Shown here piece by piece: positions 1 through 7,550 of a stretch of DNA of 64,000 nt; within the stretch, counting starts at the first letter, position 1, and each line of letters opens with the position of its first letter. Below the pieces are notes generated by a model that worked only from the letters and a program-made list of their open reading frames with translations, was not told the DNA's origin and ran no database searches. This DNA is from Bacteroidales bacterium (lineage in GTDB: Bacteria > Bacteroidota > Bacteroidia > Bacteroidales > F082). The stretch lies in NCBI GenBank assembly GCA_028704385.1, contig JAQVLA010000002.1:186001-250000 (forward strand). Reading direction: 5' to 3'. The position numbers were made by a program, and so were the translations under genes.

Positions 1-1495
1 GAATATCGTTCTTTTTGTAATTAATCAATTCATTTACAAGAGCTTCAAGTTGAGGGTTAACAGCGTCAAGATAGGATTCTTCAAGTGCTATTTCGCGCAT
101 TTTATTTATCATGCGTTCGCTTTCGGTAGTATAGGTGAAGTTTTTTTCAGCAATAAATTTCATGAAATCCTCGTAAATATCATCTGTTATTTCAAATTCC
201 TCAGGACGGGGAATGCTTGTGTTTTGACGCATGAAATGATTGGCATATTTAAAGATAAAATTTCCGGTATAAAGGTTAGCACTCACAGCCGAAAAATCCT
301 TTTCATCAATGATGATGTCGGGTGAGATTCCTTTCCCGTCAAAAACGGTTCTTCCGTTTCTGGTTTTGAATGTGGCAATGGTCGAATCCGTCTTTTGCTT
401 TTCGCCATTGCGCAATTTGGAATAATCAATCTCCTGGATACATCTGCCACTTGGGATGTAATATTTTGCGATTGTCACCTTCATTTGGGTGTTGTAGCTT
501 AATGGAACAACATTTTGTACTAGGCCTTTGCCAAATGTCCGTCTTCCAATTATCACGGCTCTGTCAAGATCCTGCAAGGCACCGGCAACAATTTCGCTGG
601 CCGAAGCACTGGCTTCATTAACCATTACAACAACCGGTATATCTTTGTCAACAACCGCCTGCCGAGTGCGATGAACACTTGTTTTATCTGCTGATTTGCC
701 ACGTGTTGCAACAATTAACTCACCTTTTTCAATAAAAATATTGCAAATATCCACGGCTTCGGTCAGTAAACCTCCTCCATTACCTCTAAGATCAACCACA
801 AGTCCCTTTAAGTTGTGCTGTTCGCGCATGGCCAAAAATATTTCCTTCATCTCGGCTGCAGCTTTTTGCGTGAAACCAGTTAAAAGAATATAAGCTATTC
901 CGTTTTCAAAAACCGTGTGATAGGGTATATTTTCCAGTTTGATTTTTTCGCGGATTAATTTTTTTTCGAGCGCTTTGTCTTCTCCTTCGCGCTCAATTAC
1001 CAGCGAAATGGTTGAACCCGGCTGTCCTTTTAATAACTCACTTACTTCGGCAGTATTTTTGTTTTTTGTGTCAACGCCATTCACTTCCAATATTTTATCA
1101 CCCGGAATTAATCCTGATTTTTGAGCAGGGAAGCCTTCGTATGGTTCGGTTATGGTTACTCTTCCATCAATCTGTTGTATCAATGAGCCAATACCGCCAT
1201 ATTCGCCGGTGGTCATCAACTGAAAGCTTTCGATGTCGGCTTCCGGAACAAAAACGGTATAGGGATCAAGTTCTTGCAGCATTGCCTTGATAGCAATTTC
1301 GTTTAGTTCAGCAGGGTTTATATCATCAACATAATTCAGGTTCAATTCTTTGAAAAGGCTGGCATAAATATCAAGACTTTTGGAAATCTCGAAATTATTA
1401 TGGTTTTGAGCATTTAGGCTTAAAAGCTGAAATGGCAGAAATGCAAGAATAATAATCCAGTGTTTAAATCGTATCATAATTTCAAATTGATTCAT
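1..1495 (-). CDS. S41 family C-terminal processing peptidase (partial)
   Basis: Periplasmic serine protease of the tail-specific/CtpA group, which trims C-terminal tails of envelope proteins. At least 498 codons are present and the reading frame is still open at base 1, so the C-terminus lies outside the window. Visible in order: a signal peptide ending near LNAQ, an N-terminal helical region, a PDZ domain (GGIGSLIQQ to IPGDKILEVNG), and the S41 core with NEASASASEI carrying the catalytic Ser and RRTFGKG carrying the catalytic Lys. The start is taken at ATG 1495; an in-frame ATG at 1477 directly before the hydrophobic signal segment is equally possible. It lies 6 bases after yidD, probably in the same transcript. 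The family call is firm; the substrate is unknown. Confidence 0.9.
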   Translation of the reverse strand, partial: MNQFEIMIRFKHWIIILAFLPFQLLSLNAQNHNNFEISKSLDIYASLFKELNLNYVDDINPAELNEIAIKAMLQELDPYTVFVPEADIESFQLMTTGEYGGIGSLIQQIDGRVTITEPYEGFPAQKSGLIPGDKILEVNGVDTKNKNTAEVSELLKGQPGSTISLVIEREGEDKALEKKLIREKIKLENIPYHTVFENGIAYILLTGFTQKAAAEMKEIFLAMREQHNLKGLVVDLRGNGGGLLTEAVDICNIFIEKGELIVATRGKSADKTSVHRTRQAVVDKDIPVVVMVNEASASASEIVAGALQDLDRAVIIGRRTFGKGLVQNVVPLSYNTQMKVTIAKYYIPSGRCIQEIDYSKLRNGEKQKTDSTIATFKTRNGRTVFDGKGISPDIIIDEKDFSAVSANLYTGNFIFKYANHFMRQNTSIPRPEEFEITDDIYEDFMKFIAEKNFTYTTESERMINKMREIALEESYLDAVNPQLEALVNELINYKKNDI

Positions 1496-1501
1496 AATTA
1501 T

Positions 1502-1732
1502 TTAAGGAACGGGATCATAACCACTGCCACCCCAGGGATGACATGAACTTATACGTTTTGCCGCCAGCCAGCCACCTTTTAATGCTCCGTATTTTCTAAT
1601 GGCATCAACACTATAAACCGAACATGAAGGGATGTATCTGCACGATCGCCCCAAATAAGGCGATAATGTGTATTGGTAAATTCTGATAAAAAGAATCAGA
1701 AAATACGATGGTAATTTAATCAGCCACTTCAT
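1502..1732 (-). CDS. yidD: Membrane protein insertion efficiency factor YidD
   Basis: A 76-residue YidD-family protein, thought to assist YidC/Sec insertion of inner-membrane proteins. It shows an N-terminal amphipathic/hydrophobic segment ([14 protein letters not shown]), the conserved cysteine region [14 protein letters not shown], and the C-terminal [15 protein letters not shown] typical of the family. Length matches the usual 70-90 residues. Its start overlaps the 3' end of rnpA by 17 bases, indicating translational coupling. The rnpA-yidD order is widespread in bacteria, where yidC often follows; here an S41 protease follows instead. Confidence 0.95.
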   Translation of the reverse strand: MKWLIKLPSYFLILFIRIYQYTLSPYLGRSCRYIPSCSVYSVDAIRKYGALKGGWLAAKRISSCHPWGGSGYDPVP

Positions 1733-2126
1733 AGTCTTGTATTAAACGTTTGATTATGGCTTTTATTTTTTTTTGAACAAGAATGAATTCGGGTGTTTGC
1801 TGTCCGGTGTATATCAGCGCAATATCGATTTGTTTATTAACTGATGAAACCTTGTTGATAACAGCTTGTTTATTAAGCCTCCATGCCTCTCTGATCATTC
1901 GTTTGATATGGTTTCGGTCAACAGCATTTTTGACTTTTTTTTTGGATACACTGATCAAAATTCTTACTTCAGTACCATCTTCTTCAGCTTTATTGTGAAC
2001 AAAGATTACTTTAAAGGGATAAACGTAAAAGGACTGTCCGTTTGCAAATAAAGTACTAATCGCATTATGACCATGCAATCTTTCATTTTTTGGAAAGGAA
2101 TGGCTGATATGCTGAGGTTTTTCCAT
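1716..2126 (-). CDS. rnpA: Ribonuclease P protein component
   Basis: Protein subunit of RNase P, which binds the catalytic RNA and helps remove 5' leaders from pre-tRNAs. At 136 residues it is at the upper end of the family range. The N-terminus has the usual basic start ([13 protein letters not shown]), and the RNR-type basic helix appears as [15 protein letters not shown] near residues 70-85. rpmH, which precedes rnpA in most phyla, is absent; hemD is upstream instead, which is an arrangement I associate with Bacteroidetes. No separate promoter was recognised, so it is probably read from further upstream together with hemD. Confidence 0.93.
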   Translation of the reverse strand: MEKPQHISHSFPKNERLHGHNAISTLFANGQSFYVYPFKVIFVHNKAEEDGTEVRILISVSKKKVKNAVDRNHIKRMIREAWRLNKQAVINKVSSVNKQIDIALIYTGQQTPEFILVQKKIKAIIKRLIQDYEVAD

Positions 2127-2184
2127 GCTGATTTAAATTTATGGGCACCGGAACCTATCCCGGTTGAAAACAAATCCGGAAAAC

Positions 2185-2946
2185 CTATTTTTTTCGGGCG
2201 CTCTTAATCTGGTCATCAATATATTCCTCAATGGCCATCGTCATGGAAGGAGCCGACTTGGTTGGGGCGTTGATCTGAAGTTTGAATCCGGCTTCTTTTA
2301 CTGCTTGGGCTGTTGATGGGCCAAAAGCACCAAAAATCTTTGTGCCCTGTTTAAATTTTGGAAAATTCTTGGTAAGCGACCTGATTCCTGCCGGGCTAAA
2401 AAATACCAACATATCATATTCATCCACCTTAATTTTTGACAAATTGGCGGCAACAGTCCGGTACAAAACTGCCTTGTGATACGTGACTTTTGCCTCATCA
2501 AGCATTTCGATCATACTTTCTTTGTGTATGTCGGAACAAGGGAGTAAAAATTTTTCTTCCTTATGCTTTTTAATGATTTCCATCAAATCTCCAAAGCTTT
2601 GTTTGCCGTGAAAAATCTTACGTTTTCGATATTGTACATATTTTTGAAGGTAGAAAGCGGTACTTTCGGAGATACAAAAATACTTAAGCGTTTCGGGCAC
2701 TTCGTATCTCATTTCCTTGGCAATTCTAAAAAAATGATCAACCGAATTACGGCTGGTCAGAATTATGGCTGTATGATCGGCAAGTGAAACACGTTCCTGC
2801 CTGAATTCACGTGCAGGAACTCCTTCAATTTTAATGAATTTCTCAAAATCAATCGTAAGGTTATATTTTCGAGCCAATTCTCCGTAAGGTGACTTTTCGA
2901 GATCTGCCGGCTGTGGCTGAGACACCAGAATGGATTTGATTTTCAT
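2185..2946 (-). CDS. hemD: Uroporphyrinogen-III synthase
   Basis: Cyclises hydroxymethylbilane to uroporphyrinogen III in tetrapyrrole (heme/sirohaem) synthesis in the cytosol. At 253 residues it matches the HemD fold of two similar alpha/beta domains. The sequence is typically divergent for HemD; supporting segments are ILTSRNSVDHFFRIA (domain 1), LPCSDIHKESMIEML, and VFFSPAGIRSLTKNFP followed by GAFGPSTAQAVKEAG (domain 2), the last being the most conserved HemD signature. It sits between a DUF4271 gene and rnpA, a common Bacteroidetes neighbourhood. No other heme genes occur in the window. Confidence 0.88.
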   Translation of the reverse strand: MKIKSILVSQPQPADLEKSPYGELARKYNLTIDFEKFIKIEGVPAREFRQERVSLADHTAIILTSRNSVDHFFRIAKEMRYEVPETLKYFCISESTAFYLQKYVQYRKRKIFHGKQSFGDLMEIIKKHKEEKFLLPCSDIHKESMIEMLDEAKVTYHKAVLYRTVAANLSKIKVDEYDMLVFFSPAGIRSLTKNFPKFKQGTKIFGAFGPSTAQAVKEAGFKLQINAPTKSAPSMTMAIEEYIDDQIKSARKK

Positions 2947-3059
2947 CTGTTTACGATTTTTTAGCTTTTACCGTTTCCATAATTAGTTTACAAAAACATT
3001 CGCTATTTAGTGCTTTAAAATCCACAGCTACAAACGATTGAAACGAATTTTTGGAATGG

Positions 3060-3890
3060 TCAAACAGAAGTGTCAAAAATTAATATTTCACCAGTAAGCA
3101 CTAAGCTGATTGTTTTTAAAAGCAGTAAAAAGGGAACGATTTCGAGTGCGCAAAGATATAAAAATAAATAGAATACTGAAAAGGGGGCAGCCCCGAGGCT
3201 GTAAAAAAATGTTCGTATAAAACTGAATATAAACACTATACTTACTAGGATCAGGCTGATATAAAATCCTGTTTCGTTTGGATATAAGAGCAAGCCGATG
3301 ATTGAGGGTATCATGGTGAGCGAAGCAATGAGATAGTGCGAAAATTCAATCGTTCGTAACTGTATATTTAAAACATGATTCCTGAAAATCAATGAAATAA
3401 ATTTACTTACACTTTGCCGGACAAGCGTGAAAAGAAATACCACGGACGCAATATTCAGAATGATACCTATCTGTGGATTAGCTAATTGGTGATTTTTACT
3501 CAAAACCAATCCAAGCATTAGTGCCAGTAAAAATATGTATGATAAAACAACTGCCGGCCCCGGCATACTTTTAGATGGATTCCATTCCCGAAGCAACTGA
3601 TTCAACCATCGATTGGCTGTATAAGTCCCAAGCAGCTGAAAAAATCTTCTGGGCATAAAATGTTTCACTAAAACCAAACTTACAGCACTCAATCCTATCA
3701 AAAGTAACAAATATGGATCAATGCTTTTGTAATGACTTCTGTGGGTTAGGACAGGATCGGTCCCATGTGGTTTGGTTATAAAAGTTTGACCGGCCGCAAG
3801 CCCGATGGTATCGACATTTGTGCTATCCAAAGTTGATAGTGTGCTGTCGTTTTTGCCAATCAAAAAATTATAAAGCTCTGCCTGGCTCAT
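3060..3890 (-). CDS. DUF4271 domain membrane protein
   Basis: A 276-residue integral membrane protein of the Bacteroidetes DUF4271 family; function unknown. A polar N-terminal stretch of about 55 residues precedes roughly seven hydrophobic segments (for example YLLLLIGLSAVSLVLV, VVLSYIFLLALMLGLVL and the closing VPFLLLLKTISLVLTG). The gene stands directly upstream of hemD, with a 113-base gap, as in many relatives. A TAnnTTTG promoter element lies 25-32 bases upstream of its ATG and probably drives this gene and the hemD-rnpA-yidD-protease genes after it. Its constant linkage to hemD hints at a membrane role near heme metabolism, but this is inference only. Confidence 0.8.
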   Translation of the reverse strand: MSQAELYNFLIGKNDSTLSTLDSTNVDTIGLAAGQTFITKPHGTDPVLTHRSHYKSIDPYLLLLIGLSAVSLVLVKHFMPRRFFQLLGTYTANRWLNQLLREWNPSKSMPGPAVVLSYIFLLALMLGLVLSKNHQLANPQIGIILNIASVVFLFTLVRQSVSKFISLIFRNHVLNIQLRTIEFSHYLIASLTMIPSIIGLLLYPNETGFYISLILVSIVFIFSFIRTFFYSLGAAPFSVFYLFLYLCALEIVPFLLLLKTISLVLTGEILIFDTSV

Positions 3891-3914
3891 GCCTTATGGT
3901 GATTATTTCACTTG

Positions 3915-3922
3915 CAAAAGTA
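3915..3922 (-). promoter_or_regulatory. -7 promoter element for DUF4271-hemD operon
   Basis: TACTTTTG on the minus strand matches the Bacteroidetes -7 consensus TAnnTTTG, 25 bases before the DUF4271 start codon. No clear TTG -33 box at the expected spacing was seen. Confidence 0.55.
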
Positions 3923-4202
3923 CTGTAAAGTTCATTTTGTTAATTCCATACATGTAATCTACTCAAAAATGAACCCGATAGGTTACGCCAAAACGATTAA
4001 TAATAGTCCCCTAATCAATAAGATAGATTAATTTGTACATGTTTTAACTTGATTTCTAATAACAAAGTTGTGACCCTATTATTATTTATAATGAGTATAA
4101 ACTAATCAATAATTATCTAAATGATTACAAATCAGTCAGATAAAAATCTTGTTGACTTGTTATTTAATTCACAAAAAGCAGTGAAGATCTACTTGATTTT
4201 GG

Positions 4203-4210
4203 TACATTTG
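4203..4210 (+). promoter_or_regulatory. -7 promoter element for pta
   Basis: TACATTTG matches TAnnTTTG. Transcription would begin around 4217, only a few bases before the ATG at 4225, giving a very short leader; this leaves the in-frame ATG at 4234 as an alternative start. Confidence 0.65.
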
Positions 4211-4224
4211 CAACCGTTAAACAA

Positions 4225-5232
4225 ATGAAATCAATGGACTTAATCACTAAGATAAGAACTCAAGCAAAATCAAGTGGAAAACGTATCGTATTGCCCGAAG
4301 GAACAGAAGAAAGAACTCTTCGTGCAGCAGATATCATCCTGGAGGAGGAGTTGGCAAATCTGATTTTACTTGGAAATGTAGAAGAAATAAAATCTAATGC
4401 TGCGCACTGGAACTTAAAACAAATCGCAAGAGCTACCATCATAGATCCTTTAAATAATCCCGAAAAGGAACGCTACGCAAACTTATTGTATCAACTTCGT
4501 AAGCCCAAAGGACTGAGCATGGAACAAGCTCTAAAACTGGTGGAAGACCCTTTGTATCTGGCTGTTTTACTGATCAAAAACGGGGATGCAGATGGCGAAG
4601 TTGCTGGTGCTGCGAATGCTACAGGGGATGTACTGAGGCCTGCTTTTCAGATAATCAAAACAGCACCTGGTATGAGTGCTGTTTCAGGAGCTTTTTTTAT
4701 GGTAGTACCTGATAAAAGTTTTGGAGATGAAGGGGTTTTGGTTTTTGCAGATTGTGCGGTGAATCCTGATCCTACGGTTAATGAACTGGCCGAAATTGCT
4801 GTGGCATCTGCTCAAACTGCCGTTTCCATTGCCGGAATTGAGCCACGCATTGCCATGTTAAGTTTTTCAACAAAGGGAAGTGCTAAACACGAAAAGGCAG
4901 ATAAGGTTATTCAGGCAACTTTACTGGCAAAAAAAATGGCTCCCGACTTATTGATTGAAGGTGAGTTGCAGGCCGACGCTGCCATAGTTGAAGCGATTGG
5001 TCGAAAAAAAGCTCCGGAATCTAAAATTGCCGGAAAAGCAAATGTGTTAGTTTTTCCATCCCTCGAAACCGGAAATATCGCCTATAAATTAGTTCAGCGT
5101 TTGGCGGGGGCCGAAGCAATTGGACCTGTGTTGCAGGGGCTGGCTGCTCCTATTAATGATTTGTCCAGAGGTTGTTCGGTAGAAGATATAGTTAACCTTG
5201 TTGCCATTACGGTAAATCAGGCTAAAAAATAA
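4225..5232 (+). CDS. pta: Phosphate acetyltransferase
   Basis: Converts acetyl-CoA and phosphate to acetyl phosphate, the first step of acetate/ATP formation with AckA. The 335-residue length fits the short, single-domain Pta without the N-terminal DRTGG extension. Diagnostic segments are RIVLPEGTEERTLRAA near residue 19, GEVAGAANATGDVLRPA near 130, LSFSTKGSAKHEKADKV near 213 and the C-terminal NVLVFPSLETGNIAYK and GAEAIGPVLQGL, which separate Pta from phosphate butyryltransferase. The start may be ATG 4234 instead, because the predicted transcript begins close to 4217. It heads an apparent three-gene operon with a hydroxyacyl-CoA dehydrogenase-like gene and ackA. Confidence 0.93.
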   Translation: MKSMDLITKIRTQAKSSGKRIVLPEGTEERTLRAADIILEEELANLILLGNVEEIKSNAAHWNLKQIARATIIDPLNNPEKERYANLLYQLRKPKGLSMEQALKLVEDPLYLAVLLIKNGDADGEVAGAANATGDVLRPAFQIIKTAPGMSAVSGAFFMVVPDKSFGDEGVLVFADCAVNPDPTVNELAEIAVASAQTAVSIAGIEPRIAMLSFSTKGSAKHEKADKVIQATLLAKKMAPDLLIEGELQADAAIVEAIGRKKAPESKIAGKANVLVFPSLETGNIAYKLVQRLAGAEAIGPVLQGLAAPINDLSRGCSVEDIVNLVAITVNQAKK

Positions 5233-5273
5233 TGTGAAATTTTGATATTATCACCTTAAAAGATTTTAAATAT

Positions 5274-6236
5274 ATGCATGAAACATTAGCAGATTTCAGT
5301 TTGGGAAGAAGTATTCAACCCAGAGGTATGATCCAGAAAGTAGGAGTTATCGGATGTGGAGCAGTAGGGCAGGAAATTACACGAGCAATCAGTCAATATG
5401 GAATTGATATTGTTTTTCTGGATTTAGACGAAGATAGAATAAAATTGATATTCAGCCAGATAGAGGATCAGCTGGATGATGTGATTAATCACTGGGGACT
5501 TACTCCGGGCGAGAAACGTGCCATACTTAGCCGTATAAAAGGCACTACTGATTATAACGATCTGGCAGATTGTGATATAGTTATCGAATCAATAAGCTCC
5601 CGGAAAAGAGGCACCAGCATTGAAGAAAGGAAAGAGATTTTTAAGAAAGTTGAAGCCGTAGTTCGTGAGGATGCAATTATCTCCTCAAACATTGCTACTT
5701 TGATGATATCTGATCTGGCAGCAGTGCTTCAGCATCCCGAAAGGGCGATCGGAATCCACTTCATCCTTCCGGTACATAAATCACGTATGATAGAAGTAGT
5801 TAAGGGCATTAGCTCATCCGATGAATCTTATCAGCAGGTGATTAAGTTTGCCGGCATGATCAATAAAAAAATTGTAAGGGTGAATGAATCCCCCGGTAAT
5901 ATTGTAACACGTATGTTGGTCACAACTATAAATGAAGCCTGCGAAATTTTAATGGAAGGTGTGGCCTCGGTTTCGGATATTGATACTGCCATGAAAGAAT
6001 CATCAGGTAATATTTACGGCCCTTTCGAAATGGCCGACCGCATCGGGCTGGACAAAATCCTTAAATATATGGATAACCTTTATCAGGAATTTGGTGATAA
6101 AAAGTATAAACCATCACCCATTATAAAAAGACTGGTCAGGGCTAACTACTACGGACGTATCACAAACCGGGGATTTTATAATTACGAAAGTGGAAAATCT
6201 GTTGACCAAACAGTTACGTGCGCCGTTATCAAATAA
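5274..6236 (+). CDS. 3-hydroxyacyl-CoA dehydrogenase-like protein
   Basis: A 320-residue member of the 3-hydroxyacyl/3-hydroxybutyryl-CoA dehydrogenase family. An N-terminal Rossmann domain has VGVIGCGAVGQEI (GxGxxG, residues 23-35) and an acidic residue ending strand 2 (FLDLDEDR), favouring NAD. The C-terminal helical domain has DIDTAMKESSG and GPFEMADRIGLD. Of the catalytic set, Ser (SSN, 137-139), His162 and Glu174 are in place, but the position normally Asn in PGFIVNR is Thr212 (PGNIVTR), and the usual HFFNP is HFILP. It may therefore have altered or no dehydrogenase activity. The first 18 residues precede the fold; ATG 5328 (MIQKVG) is an alternative start. It lies between pta and ackA with short gaps. 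Confidence 0.85.
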   Translation: MHETLADFSLGRSIQPRGMIQKVGVIGCGAVGQEITRAISQYGIDIVFLDLDEDRIKLIFSQIEDQLDDVINHWGLTPGEKRAILSRIKGTTDYNDLADCDIVIESISSRKRGTSIEERKEIFKKVEAVVREDAIISSNIATLMISDLAAVLQHPERAIGIHFILPVHKSRMIEVVKGISSSDESYQQVIKFAGMINKKIVRVNESPGNIVTRMLVTTINEACEILMEGVASVSDIDTAMKESSGNIYGPFEMADRIGLDKILKYMDNLYQEFGDKKYKPSPIIKRLVRANYYGRITNRGFYNYESGKSVDQTVTCAVIK

Positions 6237-6256
6237 ACTAAAAAAAAGAAATTATA

Positions 6257-7477
6257 ATGAAGATCATCGTTTTGAACTGCGGAAGTTCGTCCATCAAATA
6301 TCAGCTATTTGAAATGCCCTCAAAAATGGTTCTGGCCAAAGGGATTGTTGATAAGATAGGCTTAAAAGGTGCGTCAATAAAGCACAAACGTGAAGATGGC
6401 AAAGAGGTTAAACTGGAAGGCGAGATATTGGATCATCAGGCAGGGATTCAATATTTGCTTGGTGTATTGGTAAGTGAAAAATACGGTTGTATCAAATCTA
6501 TTGACGAGATAGATGCAGTGGGTCACCGGGTTGTTCATGCCGGCGAAAAGTTTAGCGGAAGTGTATTCATTACCAATGAGGTAATTGATGCGTTAGAAGA
6601 ATGTGTTGATTTGGCTCCTCTGCATAACCCACCAAATTTAAAAGGAATTTATGCCATGAAGGAGTTGTTGCCCGAAGTGCCACAGGTGGGGGTTTTCGAT
6701 ACGGCTTTCCACCAAACCATGTTGCCATCGGCATACCTTTATGGTATTCCTTATTCACTTTACGAGAAGCACAAAATCAGACGCTACGGATTTCATGGAA
6801 CCAGCCATAAATATGTTTCAATGCGCGCCTGTGAAATTCTCGGGCTCGACATAAACACGCAAAAGATAATCACCTGTCACCTTGGAAACGGTGCTTCGAT
6901 GGCGGCCATAAAGAATGGAAAATCAGTTGATACCACAATGGGAATGACTCCCATCGAAGGCTTGATTATGGGTACAAGATGTGGCGATTTGGATGTGGGT
7001 GCTTTGCTATATATTGCTGATAAAGAAGAAACAAGCATTCAATATACAAGCACATTGGTAAATAAGTTTAGCGGAATGCTAGGCATTTCTGGTGTGTCGT
7101 CTGATATGCGCGATATCGAACTGGCTGCTAACGAAGGCAACGAAAGAGCCAAAATAGCACTGGAAATGTATCAGTACCGTGTTAGAAAATATATCGGATC
7201 CTATGCCGCTGCAATGGGCGGTATTGATGTGATTGTGTTTACGGGTGGCATTGGCGAAAATGATACACTAACACGCACAAAATCGCTGGAAGGACTTGAA
7301 TTTTTAGGAATCGAACTTGATACGAATAAATCAATGACATCCAGAGGTAAAGAAGAGGTAATTAGCAATGTTGATTCAAAAGTTAAAGTAATAGTGGTGC
7401 CAACTGATGAAGAATTGATGATTGCCACTGATACCCATGATATTGTGGAAAAATTAGGTGAAGCTAATACTTTCTGA
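6257..7477 (+). CDS. ackA: Acetate kinase
   Basis: Transfers phosphate from acetyl phosphate to ADP, giving acetate and ATP. At 406 residues it has the full ASKHA fold. Visible signatures are the N-terminal IIVLNCGSSSIKYQLF, HRVVHAGEKF, the acetokinase motif YGFHGTSHKYVS with the catalytic His region, HLGNGASMAAIKNGKS, the TRCGDLDVG loop and the C-terminal FTGGIGEND. It begins 20 bases after the dehydrogenase-like gene and ends just before a strong bidirectional terminator, so pta, the dehydrogenase-like gene and ackA appear to be one transcript. Butyrate kinase is excluded by the acetokinase motifs. Confidence 0.96.
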   Translation: MKIIVLNCGSSSIKYQLFEMPSKMVLAKGIVDKIGLKGASIKHKREDGKEVKLEGEILDHQAGIQYLLGVLVSEKYGCIKSIDEIDAVGHRVVHAGEKFSGSVFITNEVIDALEECVDLAPLHNPPNLKGIYAMKELLPEVPQVGVFDTAFHQTMLPSAYLYGIPYSLYEKHKIRRYGFHGTSHKYVSMRACEILGLDINTQKIITCHLGNGASMAAIKNGKSVDTTMGMTPIEGLIMGTRCGDLDVGALLYIADKEETSIQYTSTLVNKFSGMLGISGVSSDMRDIELAANEGNERAKIALEMYQYRVRKYIGSYAAAMGGIDVIVFTGGIGENDTLTRTKSLEGLEFLGIELDTNKSMTSRGKEEVISNVDSKVKVIVVPTDEELMIATDTHDIVEKLGEANTF

Positions 7478-7500
7478 TGGCTTATCAATTAAAGACAAAA

Positions 7501-7533
7501 GCCGCCTGAGTTTTAAATTCAGGCGGCTTTTTT
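7501..7533. terminator. Bidirectional rho-independent terminator
   Basis: The stem GCCGCCTGA (7501-7509) pairs with TCAGGCGGC (7519-7527), followed by six T and preceded by an A-rich run. It lies between the convergent ackA and GIN-domain genes and can serve both. Confidence 0.9.
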
Positions 7534-7550
7534 ATTCTTGAATTTGTTGA

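Larger units (their letters stand above)
3891..4224. other. Divergent intergenic region, AT-rich
   Basis: This 334-base stretch lies between the divergent DUF4271 gene and pta. It contains a minus-strand promoter element near 3915 and a plus-strand one at 4203. The middle (about 3950-4190) is AT-rich with no ORF, tRNA or strong hairpin that I could recognise. Confidence 0.6.

Noticed and set aside
3180-3205. GC-rich CAGCC/GGCTG repeat within the DUF4271 gene
   Set aside because: It lies within coding sequence and is read as normal codons; no sign of a terminator or separate element.
4225-5232. Phosphate butyryltransferase as identity of pta
   Set aside because: C-terminal motifs and the adjacent acetate kinase fit phosphate acetyltransferase.
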